This document shows positions 32,300-40,863 of a stretch of 64,000 bases of DNA, piece by piece. Under the pieces are notes generated by a model. The model searched no databases, was not told the DNA's origin, and saw nothing but the letters and a program-made list of their open reading frames with translations. Source of the stretch: Locusta migratoria (Eukaryota > Arthropoda > Insecta > Orthoptera > Acrididae). A program made the position numbers and the translations under genes. The DNA is taken from assembly GCA_026315105.1 (NCBI GenBank), contig CM048746.1, positions 145,000,730 to 145,064,729 of the forward strand, given 5' to 3'. Position 1 is the first letter of the stretch. The number at the start of each line of letters is the position of its first letter.

Positions 32300-32962
32300 T
32301 CTAAGTACGAAAAGAAATCCGTTAAACTTTGTTTACAAGATAAATCAGTCAAAGGTGAAGGCCATAAACTCCACAAAATATCTAGGAATTACTATTACTT
32401 CAGAATTAAACTGGAAAGAACACGTAAATAATGCCGTGGGAAAAGGGTACCAAATACTGCGTTTTATTGGCAGAAATATTAAAAGATGCAACAGAACTAC
32501 TAGAGAGACAGCGTACAGTACGCTAGTCAGTCCTTTTTTGGAGTATTGCTGCCCATTGTGGAATCCTTATTAGGTCGGTTTGACGGAGGACATCGAAAGA
32601 GTTCAAGTAAGAGCAGCTCGTTTCGTATTGTCACGATACAGAGGAGGCAGTGTCATGGAAATGATACAGGACCTGGGATGGGAATCATTACAACAACTGC
32701 GCTTATCGCTGCGCGTGGTCTACTTACGAAAATCCAATCACCAAAATCCTCCGAATGCGAAAATATATTATTGACTTCCACCTACATAGGTAGAACTGAT
32801 CAACATAATAAAATACGAGAAATCATAGATCGAGCGGAGAGATTCAGATGTTCTTTCTTCCCGTGTGCTATTCGATAGTGAAATGGGAGATGAATAGTAT
32901 AAAAGTGGTTCGATGAACCCTCTGCCAGGGTGATTTGTAGAGTATCCCATATAGATGTAGAT
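32300..32962 (+). pseudogene. LINE 3' fragment (Jockey/CR1-like, GTAGAT-tailed)
   Basis: The frame at 32226-32573 reads NSTKYLGITITSELNWKEHV, NNAVGKGYQILRFIGRNIKR and TLVSPFLEYCCPLWNPY. The next frame (32580-32774) reads TEDIERVQVRAARFVLSRYR and MIQDLGWESLQQLRLSLRVV. This is the RT thumb and post-thumb region typical of Jockey/CR1-like LINEs. The 3' end GAACCCTCTGCCAGGGTG and a TAGATGTAGATC tail match the tails at 1650-1728 and 11259-11275. It is 5'-truncated, with a stop (TAG 32572-32574) and a frame change. Confidence 0.85.
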
Positions 32963-33069
32963 CATTTATACAGATATAAAGATGTTCCCTCTTTTATCAA
33001 AAATGGTAACTCTGTACAGTGATGTGTGAAGTGTGCTAAGCTAACATTCAACTAATAGAAATACTTTGC

Positions 33070-33268
33070 CGGCCATAGTGGCCGAGCGGTCTGCGGCGCG
33101 CCAGTCACAGTTTGAACGGCCGCTACGGTCGGGGGTTCGAATCCCCCCCTTGGGCATCGATGTTTGTGTCGTCTTTAGTATAAGGTAATTAATAAGTAGT
33201 TTGTAAGTTTAGGGACTGATGACGCCGCAGTTGAGTCCCTTAAGCTTAACAAACATTGAACATTTTTT
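33070..33268 (+). mobile_element. tRNA-derived SINE (family A)
   Basis: Head CGGCCATAGTGGCCGAGCGG, B box GGGTTCGAATCC, core GTTTGTAAGTTTAGGGACTG, end TAACAAACATTGAACATT. The target duplication AGAAATA(C/A)TTTGC lies at 33057-33069 and 33269-33281. Confidence 0.92.
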
Positions 33269-33365
33269 AGAAATAATTTGCTCTTTGGGAGTGACACTGT
33301 TCTTTCATGGTACTTTCTTTTTTATAAAGGGACTACAAAATAAGATATATTCAGTATGTCATCAC

Positions 33366-33833
33366 TGTGGTGTCGCACAATTACAAAGTGCGCGCCACCT
33401 ACTTTCGCCGCGCGCCGCCATGCACGCACGGCGCGGCGTTCTTACGACGACAGCCACGAGCGCCCTCTGCTGCAACCCCGCTCGTGGCCACCACGGAAAG
33501 ACATCGTTCACTTGGGACTGAGTTAGGAACCAGTAAAGACTTCGGAATCCGATAGGCACCAGTGAAGACTTGGCTATCAGTTAGGCACTAGGCAGGACTC
33601 TAGCTCAACTATGTATCAACATTCTGCAGTACTATGTAAAAGTTAAGTATTGTATAAATTCTGTGCAATATATATCTCATTCTAATTTACTCTAGTGTTT
33701 CTAGTTCTGGCTGCTCCCCTCCGTACCTGCACCAGCGTGCTATCTTTATTTCTGTGTCGGACTCATTCCACTCGGCCACCGACACCTACAACGGAACGAG
33801 ACACAAAAGCGGCGACGAGGCTGGGACACAAAA
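33366..33833 (+). repeat. 5' LTR, 468 bp
   Basis: It starts TGTGGTGTCGCAC and ends GGGACACAAAA. It is 6 bp longer than the 3' LTR because of CGACAC near 33780. The downstream TGGCTACGAGGAGTG (33835-33849) may be the primer binding site; I could not assign the tRNA. Confidence 0.92.
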
Positions 33834-34069
33834 GTGGCTACGAGGAGTGATAGACGATCCGTGGACCAGCCCGCTTGCAGCAGCCATACAGCAGTAGTAG
33901 TCGGAGCACACAGAAATTGCTCCCGTCCACCCACCCTTATTATAAGAATTTTGGGGGAAGATATTTTGTTACGTGTTTTGTGGACTTTTTTGTTGCAGAG
34001 CGTCCTCTTTCATATTGCATTTGTGTTTTGTTATAAGTTACTTGTATACGCGGCGCCTAATCGGTCAGC

Positions 34070-35545
34070 ATGGCCACTACCCCGAACCCAAACTTAATGG
34101 AAATTATTCAGTTACAGACGGCGCAAATAACACAACTCCTGCAGGCTGTGGCCCAGCTCACAGCGCAAGCAGCTAACCAACAACAACAGCCGCCGCTTCA
34201 GCAGTCCACACCTGCCGCCGCAACGCTTCCTACGTTTCGCCAGTACAACGAACGTGAGGAAGAATGGAGCGACTATTTCGCACAGTTTCAAGAACTCGTC
34301 GCGGCTCATCAACTTACAGGTCAGACTGTTAAGCATCTTTTATTGTCTGTGGTGGGCCCCAAACCTTTCGTGTTACTGCAAAAACTATTCCCGCACGCAT
34401 CTCCTCGTGGTGTAGACTTTGAACAAATAGTAGAGGTACTAAATGCTCATTATGAGAGAAAAGTTCTCGTAGCTGCGGCACGGTACCGATTTTTCAGACT
34501 TAAAAAATTACCGCAGCAGTCACACCAAGAATGGATTACGGAATTGAAGGGCTTAACCCACAAATGTAAATTTACTTGCTCTTGTGGACTTTCGTATAGT
34601 GACGTGATGTTGAGGGATGCGATTACGCAAAATATTCAGGACCCCAGAATTAGAGCAGCAATTCTGAAACAGTCTGACCCCTCATTAGACAGTGTACTGC
34701 AGTTTATAGATGCGCATGATACTTTTGACTTAGCAGATGTATAAATGCAAAGCCACAGTGTTAATTCAGTGCGCCGCAACGGACGCTTTCCTAGCCGTAG
34801 TTCTCAGTGTAGCACTAGTGATTCTTACAATAGAACAGGCCGTGCTGAACAGACAGTGAACAGTAGCCAGTGTAAAAGTGCGACACAAAGGTCGCCCCGT
34901 CGTGTTAGAAACAGTGATGTGAATAACGGGCGCCAACGCTCATTTCAGAAAAATGTACGTAAATCTTGCCCCCAGTGTGTGTCTCGCCACAAGCGTGCTC
35001 ATTGCCCTAGTCGCAACGCAACCTGTTACCAATGTGGCAAATCTGGACATGTGCAGTCTGTGTGTATGCAACTTAAAAACTCAAAGAACGGTACCGTTAG
35101 AAACAGTGCTTCGCGGAGTGCGAGAACGGTTCATTCTGTAAATGTTATACGGGCTGTGGAATTGAACAGTGCTTTCCTTGGATCTCAATTGCAAGAAAGT
35201 AGTTCTGCGCCTATGGCAAAACTATATAGTGCACCACGTAGCAAGCGCCGACGAGCGCGTAAAACAGTGCAACGGAAAAGGGTTCGAGACAAGCAAAATG
35301 ACTATGAACAGTGCATTCCTGTAGTGAAAATAGTGCCTTCTGCAACTGCTCCTTGTAATAGTGCCCAGTACTGTGTAGCTAGTGACAGTAGACATCAAGT
35401 AGCTACTCAAAAGTGTAGTGCAGTAGTTAGTACATCTGGAGTAGCTTCGAATGCTTGCGCGGACGCCGATCCGGCGGTAGTGCCATCCGCTGCGTACCGA
35501 GTCTGCGCCGCTTACTTCACTACGCGACCCGCGCAAGCGCAGTAA
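34070..35545 (+). pseudogene. Gag with two zinc knuckles, split by an in-frame stop
   Basis: The first 224 codons (ATG 34070) begin MATTPNPNLMEIIQLQTAQI, with a Gln-rich segment and capsid-like sequence (FRQYNEREEEWSDYFAQFQE; RDAITQNIQDPRIRAAIL). A TAA at 34742-34744 is followed directly by ATG in the same frame, and the frame continues 266 codons to 35545. The second part holds CPQCVSRHKRAHC (CX2CX3HX4C) and CYQCGKSGHVQSVC (CX2CX4HX4C), which would bind packaged RNA. The stop sits between the capsid-like and nucleocapsid-like parts, so it is either a nonsense mutation or a readthrough site. Gag assembles the cytoplasmic particle. Confidence 0.9.
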
Positions 35546-35609
35546 ACAAACCGTAGCAGACGTTGCCCACATTCGCGCACCTGTCGAGCGCCGCAAGCAA
35601 AAACTTTTT

Positions 35610-36260
35610 GTGACTCTCTTCATAGAAAATAAGACGGTGCAATTTCAGCTTGATACTGGTTCCGCTGTAACATTAATAAATAAAGATACTTATGAACTTC
35701 TGGGTTCGCCAAAATTGTCGCCGTCACAGGAAGTGTTAACAGCTTATACAGGTCAAAATATTCCCGTGCTAGGAACGTGTAGCCTGCCCGCCTCTTTTCA
35801 AGGTGTAACAAAAACAGTTGCTTTTGTAGTTCTTCAGGCCAAATCGACACAGAACATTTTTGGACTAGATGCTTTTGACTTGTTTGGTTTATCAATTCAA
35901 AGAGATGTGCTTCAAATTTCGTCAATAGTGCCTCAGGATAAAATCAATGCATTGTGTGACAAATATAGTGACTTGTTTTCGCCGGAACTAGGTTGTGCAA
36001 AAGACTTCGTGGCACATGTAACTTTAAAAGAATCTGCAGTTCCAAAATTTCGTAAAGCTAGACCAGTGCCTATCGCCTTGCGTGATACAGTTGCCGAAGA
36101 ACTTAAACGTTGGCAAGATAGTGGGGTGATTTCTCCTGTTTCTGCGAGTCAGTGGGCCTCGCCTATAGTAATTATACCCAAGCCGTCAGGAAAACTTCGT
36201 CTCTGTGCGGACTTCAAATCAACAGTGAACAGTCAAACAATTGTTGACACTTATCCCCGC
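35610..36260 (+). pseudogene. Pol fragment: aspartyl protease and RT start
   Basis: The frame is open from upstream of 35545 (overlapping gag by many codons) and is +1 relative to gag, so a frameshift would be needed to reach it. VQFQLDTGSAVTLIN is an intact protease active site (DTG). NIFGLDAFDLFGL, RKARPVPIALRDTVAEELKR and SQWASPIVIIPKPSGKLRLC mark the start of the RT (motif before the palm), ending near DTYPRP at about 36260. Thereafter the sequence is GC-rich non-pol DNA up to the polypurine tract. Motif A, B and C (including the YXDD) and integrase are absent, so pol cannot function. Confidence 0.9.
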
Positions 36261-36336
36261 CCAGGCCCTCCTCCCAGTGCCGTCGCCGTGGCCCTCAGCC
36301 CTACGCCACAACGGCGCGGCGGTTTGGGGGGAGGGG
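36261..36336 (+). other. Deletion junction and polypurine tract
   Basis: GC-rich sequence unlike pol joins the truncated RT to a G/A-rich run ending GGGGGGAGGGG (36326-36336) directly before the 3' LTR, as expected for the polypurine tract. Confidence 0.7.
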
Positions 36337-36798
36337 TGTGGTGTCGCACAAGTACAAAGTGCGCGCCACCTACTTTCGCCGCGCGCCGCCATGCACGCAC
36401 GGCGCGGCGTTCTTACGACGACAGCCACGAGCGCCCTCTGCTGCAACCCCGCTCGTGGCCACCACGGAAAGACATCGTTCACTTGGGACTGAGTTAGGAA
36501 CCAGTAAAGACTTCGGAATCCGATAGGCACCAGTGAAGACTTGGCTATCAGTTAGGCACTAGGCAGGACTCTAGCTCAACTATGTATCAACATTCTGCAG
36601 TACTATGTAAAAGTTAAGTATTGTATAAATTCTGTGCAATATATATCTCATTCTAATTTACTCTAGTGTTTCTAGTTCTGGCTGCTCCCCTCCGTACCTG
36701 CACCAGCGTGCTATCTTTATTTCTGTGTCGGACTCATTCCACTCGGCCACCTACAACGGAACGAGACACAAAAGCGGCGACGAGGCTGGGACACAAAA
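36337..36798 (+). repeat. 3' LTR, 462 bp
   Basis: Same start and end as the 5' LTR. By eye, the only differences are GCACAAGTAC versus GCACAATTAC and the 6 bp indel. Confidence 0.93.
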
Positions 36799-36803
36799 AT
36801 CAC

Positions 36804-37229
36804 TATATTAATATTTACATATCTGCCCCCATAAAGAGTAACTTCCTCTACCGATTTTGCTTGTTTCATATTGGCATATTTTAGTTATTACTGAAGTACA
36901 AGTTTGTTTATAGTTTTAATCTGACTGTCTTTATTTTCAGATCTATTTCCTGACTGTTTACTGTTAGGTTTCTCATATTTTACTAGTTTAATCTGTGTGT
37001 GCTGATTTGTGTTCGTTTTGTGAGAAATTCAAGGAAATGTACTAGAAAATGTTTATTGCCAAGCTATAGTTGTTCATTTAGTATGTTGTGGAGTGAATTG
37101 GAATTGTGAATATATATTTCCAATTTTCCTAAAAGGACCACCGTTTTACCTGTAACTTGTCATTAATATTAGAGACAAAGTAACTGTTTTGACTCATATG
37201 AGTTGTTATTGCTGTTTTACTTCAATTTT
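36804..37229. other. Unassigned AT-rich spacer
   Basis: No feature recognised. Confidence 0.4.
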
Positions 37230-37345
37230 TAATCTACAAACATCCTTTAGCTCTCGGTATCTTGTACTAAAGATTCTGCCTGTCTGTCCAAGGTAGAAAC
37301 TAGAGCAGTTCTCACAAATGATCTTCTAAATTCTAAATTTTTAGA
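37230..37345 (-). pseudogene. Penelope-like GIY-YIG fragment, minus strand
   Basis: The minus-strand translation reads KIICENCSSFYLGQTGRIFS followed by TRYRELKDV, the YIG half of a Penelope-type GIY-YIG domain. It is too short to classify further and is separate from the element at 37738-38720. Confidence 0.65.
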
Positions 37346-37394
37346 GGCCTAAAAAGTTGGTTTTGGTATCGCGAATAATGTTACGTTGTACGTT

Positions 37395-37725
37395 GGTGCG
37401 GAAACTTGAGATATCCAAGGATATCTCTGCTGCTTTCAATATTTTATTTCGCATAGCCAGCCATTCGTCTTCTACTATGTTATTTCCCCTAGTTTTCGTC
37501 AATTGTTACCTAAAGCTCCCTCTTAACATCTTAAGAACCTCAGGTTCATTCAGTTTTTCCAGGTCCAAATGCATTATTTTCCTACCTTTCCACAGTTTCT
37601 TCAATTTCAGTCTATAGTTCTTAACCAATAATACATGACCTTAGTCCACATCTGTCAGTGGATATCTCTTAACAGTTTAAAATCTGGTTCCGAAATCTAT
37701 GTATTACTATTATAAAATTATCAGC
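37395..37725 (-). pseudogene. RTE/CDP2-like LINE fragment, antisense
   Basis: On the minus strand, NFIIVIHRFRNQILNC and the following Leu/Lys-rich segment match the end of the endonuclease and the linker of the LINE at 25721 (IDFIMVRHRFRNQVINC, LEKLNE-type, WISQ). It is frame-broken. Confidence 0.75.
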
Positions 37726-37737
37726 GGCCTTCCACTG

Positions 37738-37930
37738 TCTTTTGGTCTCTTCGCACCAGAGTTCTAAGGACGCCGTTGCGTTGGTATGGTGGATGGAAAC
37801 TATTGGCATGCAGATACCTGTCAGTATGTGTCGGCTTTCGGTTAACACTATGTCCAAGGGTGCAATCATCTTTTTCGTAAACCATTACATTAAAAAATGG
37901 AACTTTACCGACACTTTCGACCTCCATAAT
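37738..37930 (-). pseudogene. Penelope-like element 2: inverted 5' segment
   Basis: The minus strand (37927-37738) reads KVPFFNVMVYEKDDCTLGHS, then VNRKPTHTDRYLHANSFHPP and NGVLRTLVRR. This is the RT segment after the YXDD motif in Penelope-like elements (FLDV, RKPTHTDRYLH). It runs opposite to the 3' part at 37931-38585, and its downstream end (TLVRR at 37742-37760) continues in sense as WVRRAYAIS from 37941. Confidence 0.8.
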
Positions 37931-38720
37931 AAATTTGATGTTTGGGTACGCAGAGCATATGCCATTTCAGATGCAGACAGTTTACCGTCGGAACTGAAAT
38001 ATCTGACGACTGTTTTTAAGGAAAATGGTTACTCTGAAAAACAGATTTGCCGTGCTATGCAGTTTGGACCTTCTCCAAACGTGCCTGAAGAGGAGTATAG
38101 GGCTCTATCCTACATTCCTTACGCTGGGGGCGTTTCTTTTAAAATCGGAAGACTTTTAAAATGTTTTAACATAAAGACATTTTCCGTCCGCCTCCAATAT
38201 TAGGGCATTCCTTGGCTCCGTCAAAGATGACCTCGGACTCAAGAAACCCGGTGTTTACAAAATACCGTGTGAGTGTGACAAGTCATAGATCGGCCGTACG
38301 CTTCGAACTGTACAAGATAGATGCATGGAACATTCCCGCCACACGCGACTATTGCAGCCGGATAAATTGGCGGTAGTAAAACACTGTTTAACGGAAGGAC
38401 ACAAGATGATGATTGATGAGACCCGCATAGTAACCAATATCTCCGGTTTCTGGAACAGTGTTTACAGAGAAGCCATTGAAATCAAGGTGACGCACAATCT
38501 AATAGAGACATGCCGCGACCGACGCCTATACAGGACGCGGTATTCCGATCTTACTCCAGTATTCAGCGGGACTCAGCAGCAGTAGTTTCCTGAAGATGGC
38601 GGACAGCTGTACCGTCGAACTATTGTATCAATTTGATTTTATTATCCGGCAGAAAACCCGCAGAGACTTCGAAGATTTGTCACGCCGGGAAAGCCTTCGA
38701 AGTTTCAGGAGGTACATCTT
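37931..38720 (+). pseudogene. Penelope-like element 2: sense 3' segment
   Basis: The frame at 37931-38203 reads WVRRAYAISDADSLPSELKY, TVFKENGYSEKQICRAM and SYIPYAGGVSFKIGRLLKCF (RT thumb to linker). Frame-shifted GIY-YIG follows (GVYKIPCECDKS at about 38250-38285, then RTVQDRCMEHSRHTRLL, CLTEGHKMMIDETRIV), ending at a TAG at 38583-38585. Downstream is a hammerhead-like motif at 38590-38620. It has frameshifts and one stop in the GIY-YIG YIG position, so it is inactive. Confidence 0.85.
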
Positions 38721-39072
38721 GTTCGAAAACAATAGGTGTAAATGTAGTATTTGCCTCCTTTCTACTTTTGCTGCCTTAATTTTGACGAAATATCTTGCAT
38801 ATTATAATGCTTATGGAGCATTATGGGAGGTTTTAGAATCTACGAGGAAGAGCCAGCCCAATATCGTGTAGGGCCACCGCGAGGGTACAGAAAAGTGCCG
38901 AAACACGATATGGCATGGACTGGCTCGACTAATCATTGAGACAGTGCTCAGGAAACTGACACCATGCACCCTGCAGGGCTGTCCAAAATCCGGCAAGAGC
39001 ATGAGAAGGTGGAGAACTCTTCTTAACAGCACGTCGCAAGGATATTTCTGGAGCCACTCGGCAGCAATTCTG

Positions 39073-39270
39073 ATCCGATGCGGAATAGCCGTGCGCACTG
39101 AGGCGTAATTCTGCTGTGCGCGCGGCCGTTCGCCGTCATGGTTCATGTCCTCCCTTGAGCATGGGTGTATGAGTTGTCCTTAGGTTAGTTTAACTCAGTT
39201 TAAGTAGTTTGTAAGCTAGAGACTAAAAACCAAGCAGTTAAGTCCCATACATTTACAAACATTTGAACAT
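39073..39270 (+). mobile_element. tRNA-derived SINE (family B) in Tc1
   Basis: It has a diverged head (GCGGAATAGCCGTGCGCACT), TTGAGCATGGGTGTATGAGT, GTTTGTAAGCTAGAGACTAA and end ACAAACATTTGAACATTT. The target duplication is (C/T)AGCAATTCTGA at about 39061-39072 and 39274-39285. Confidence 0.8.
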
Positions 39271-39404
39271 TTGTAGCAATTCTGAACGTGTGCGGTGGCT
39301 CATTCACCTCTGGAGTTGCTCAAGTTCGTCGGAATGCACAACGTACGTGAATGGTCGCACGTAACCAGCCAGGATTTGCACGGACTTGTCACCTGTAAGA
39401 GTCG

Positions 39405-39575
39405 TACCGCTGCGCCGGAATGGCCTTGCAGTTCTAGTCCTCATGTCAGGAATTGCGCGGCCGCTCCTTCCGGAGGTGTGTGGGTTGACCTCAAGATAGT
39501 TTAAGTAATTTATAAGTCTATGTATAGATGACCTGAGACCAATAATCCATAAGCTTAGACACATTTGAACATTTA
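39405..39575 (+). mobile_element. tRNA-derived SINE (family B), diverged
   Basis: GCGCGGCCGCTCCTTCCGGA is the head remnant. TAGTTTAAGTAATTTATAAG and a CACATTTGAACATTT end follow. The B box is lost. Older than its neighbour. Confidence 0.65.
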
Positions 39576-39829
39576 AAGGTTAGACGTATTAGTGGTACCA
39601 GATCACGGGGACAACAAGCGCACCTTATCAATACAGAGCCTCCGAGAAGTTAAACAGTCCCGAGTTGACATGCATGGTATAGGAATTCTTTAAGTTGTTT
39701 ACCTACACGTGCACTTACACCCGCTCGATAAATTGGAAACGAGACTCGACAGACCGCGCAATATGTATCCAGTCATCAACAGTTAAATGTTGAATGGCGC
39801 AGACTAGGTGTAAGGATATGTGTCTATCA

Positions 39830-39917
39830 ATAAAAAATCAAATGTGTTTAAACCTATTGGACGAAACTATTTTGGTCTTGTCCCTAGACTTACAAACTAC
39901 TTTAACTAACTTAAGGG

Positions 39918-39955
<38 letters not shown>

Positions 39956-39993
39956 ACACAGCATGAAACTCTCTGTTAGTCCACCGCGGCTGT
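39830..39993 (-). mobile_element. tRNA-derived SINE (family B) with expanded (CA)n
   Basis: AAATCAAATGTGTTTAAACC and GACTTACAAACTACTTTAAC mark the inverted core. A (CA)n run at 39917-39960 has grown in the usual CA-rich linker and the head is mostly gone. Target repeat approximately GTC(T/C)ATCAAT on both sides. Confidence 0.75.
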
Positions 39994-40667
39994 CCATCAA
40001 TCAGAAAGGTAACACGATTGACCCTTCAGCTCCTGAAGCCCATATCGATGATGTTTCGTGAATGGCTTTCACGCTGACACTTGTTCATTGTCGAACTTTG
40101 AAAGCTTCAGCAATTAGCGGAAGGGTTATGTCACGTTGAACGAGTCTCTCCAGTCGCCGTTGGTCCGGTTCTTGTAGGATATTTTTACCGTCACAGCGAC
40201 TGCTGAGATTAGATGTATTACTGGATTATAGAAGTGATCTTACGTGAAAATCCCCTCCTTATCGATACCTCAGGGATGCTTTGTCACCTCTCTTGTACGC
40301 TGACTATAACGAGACGTTCAAACTTACATAATCGTGCTAACTTGCCATTGTAGCGTCAGTAAATGATCTAACGCCTGAGCCAAGCACCTGTTGTCTTATA
40401 AAGGCGTTTCCGATCCCAGCGCCATCCTCCGAGTGATAAAAATCTCTGTGTTTCCCCATGCATACCTATACCAACTTCTTATGCTCTTCAGTGTCTCTAT
40501 AATTACAGCATCGTTTATGCTGAAATTCATATTTTATTTTCATCGTTGTCACTTTCTTCACTGGCACACGTAACTCCTCGTTATATCTTCATATCGTTTT
40601 ATTTAACCGGCCACTAAGGTATGTAGTTAATTGCCTCCTAATGGGTAAGAACGTTTGCAGCCGCGGT

Positions 40668-40860
40668 GGAGTAACCGAGCGGTCTAAAGCGTCTTGCTGC
40701 GGAGCGCGCGGTTGCTCGCTGTCGGGGGTTCGAGTCGTCTCTGGGGCATGAGTGTGTGTGTGTTTCTCCTTGGGTTAGTTTACCTTAGTTTAAGTAGTTT
40801 GTAAGCTACGCACTGATGATCAAGCAGTTGGCCCGATAGATTTACAAACATTTGATTTGA
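40668..40860 (+). mobile_element. tRNA-derived SINE (family B)
   Basis: Head GCAGCCGCGGTGGAGTAACC, box GGGGGTTCGAGTC, TGTGTGTGTGTTTCTCCTTG linker, core GTTTGTAAGCTACGCACTGA, end ACAAACATTTGATTTGA. Full length. Confidence 0.9.
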
Positions 40861-40863
40861 TAA

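Larger units (their letters stand above)
33366..36798 (+). mobile_element. Ty3/gypsy-type LTR retrotransposon, internally deleted, young
   Basis: It has two LTRs, a 5 bp target duplication ATCAC (33361-33365 and 36799-36803), gag with zinc knuckles, a protease, and only the start of the reverse transcriptase. The RNase H and integrase regions are missing. The LTRs differ by one substitution and one 6 bp indel, so the insertion is recent. The gene order PR then RT is compatible with gypsy; with no integrase the superfamily call rests on the gag and RT sequence style. Confidence 0.9.
38842..40493 (-). pseudogene. Tc1-like transposon, antisense, hit by three SINEs
   Basis: The right end read inward on the minus strand gives CACTGAAGAGCATAAGAAGT and the left end is a decayed counterpart near 38845-38870. 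Segments at 38870-39072, 39271-39400, 39576-39829 and 39994-40493 are consistent with a Tc1-family transposase in minus orientation (start near 40360; ending before the 38870 end). Frameshifts and insertions leave no long frame. I recognised it mainly by its similarity to common arthropod Tc1-like repeats. Confidence 0.6.

Noticed and set aside
35222..35925. Minus-strand frames in the gypsy-type element
   Set aside because: Antisense to gag and pol, whose zinc knuckles and DTG motif prove the plus strand is coding.
39917..39960. (CA)n as a separate regulatory feature
   Set aside because: It lies in the CA-rich linker of an inverted SINE and is most simply a microsatellite expansion.
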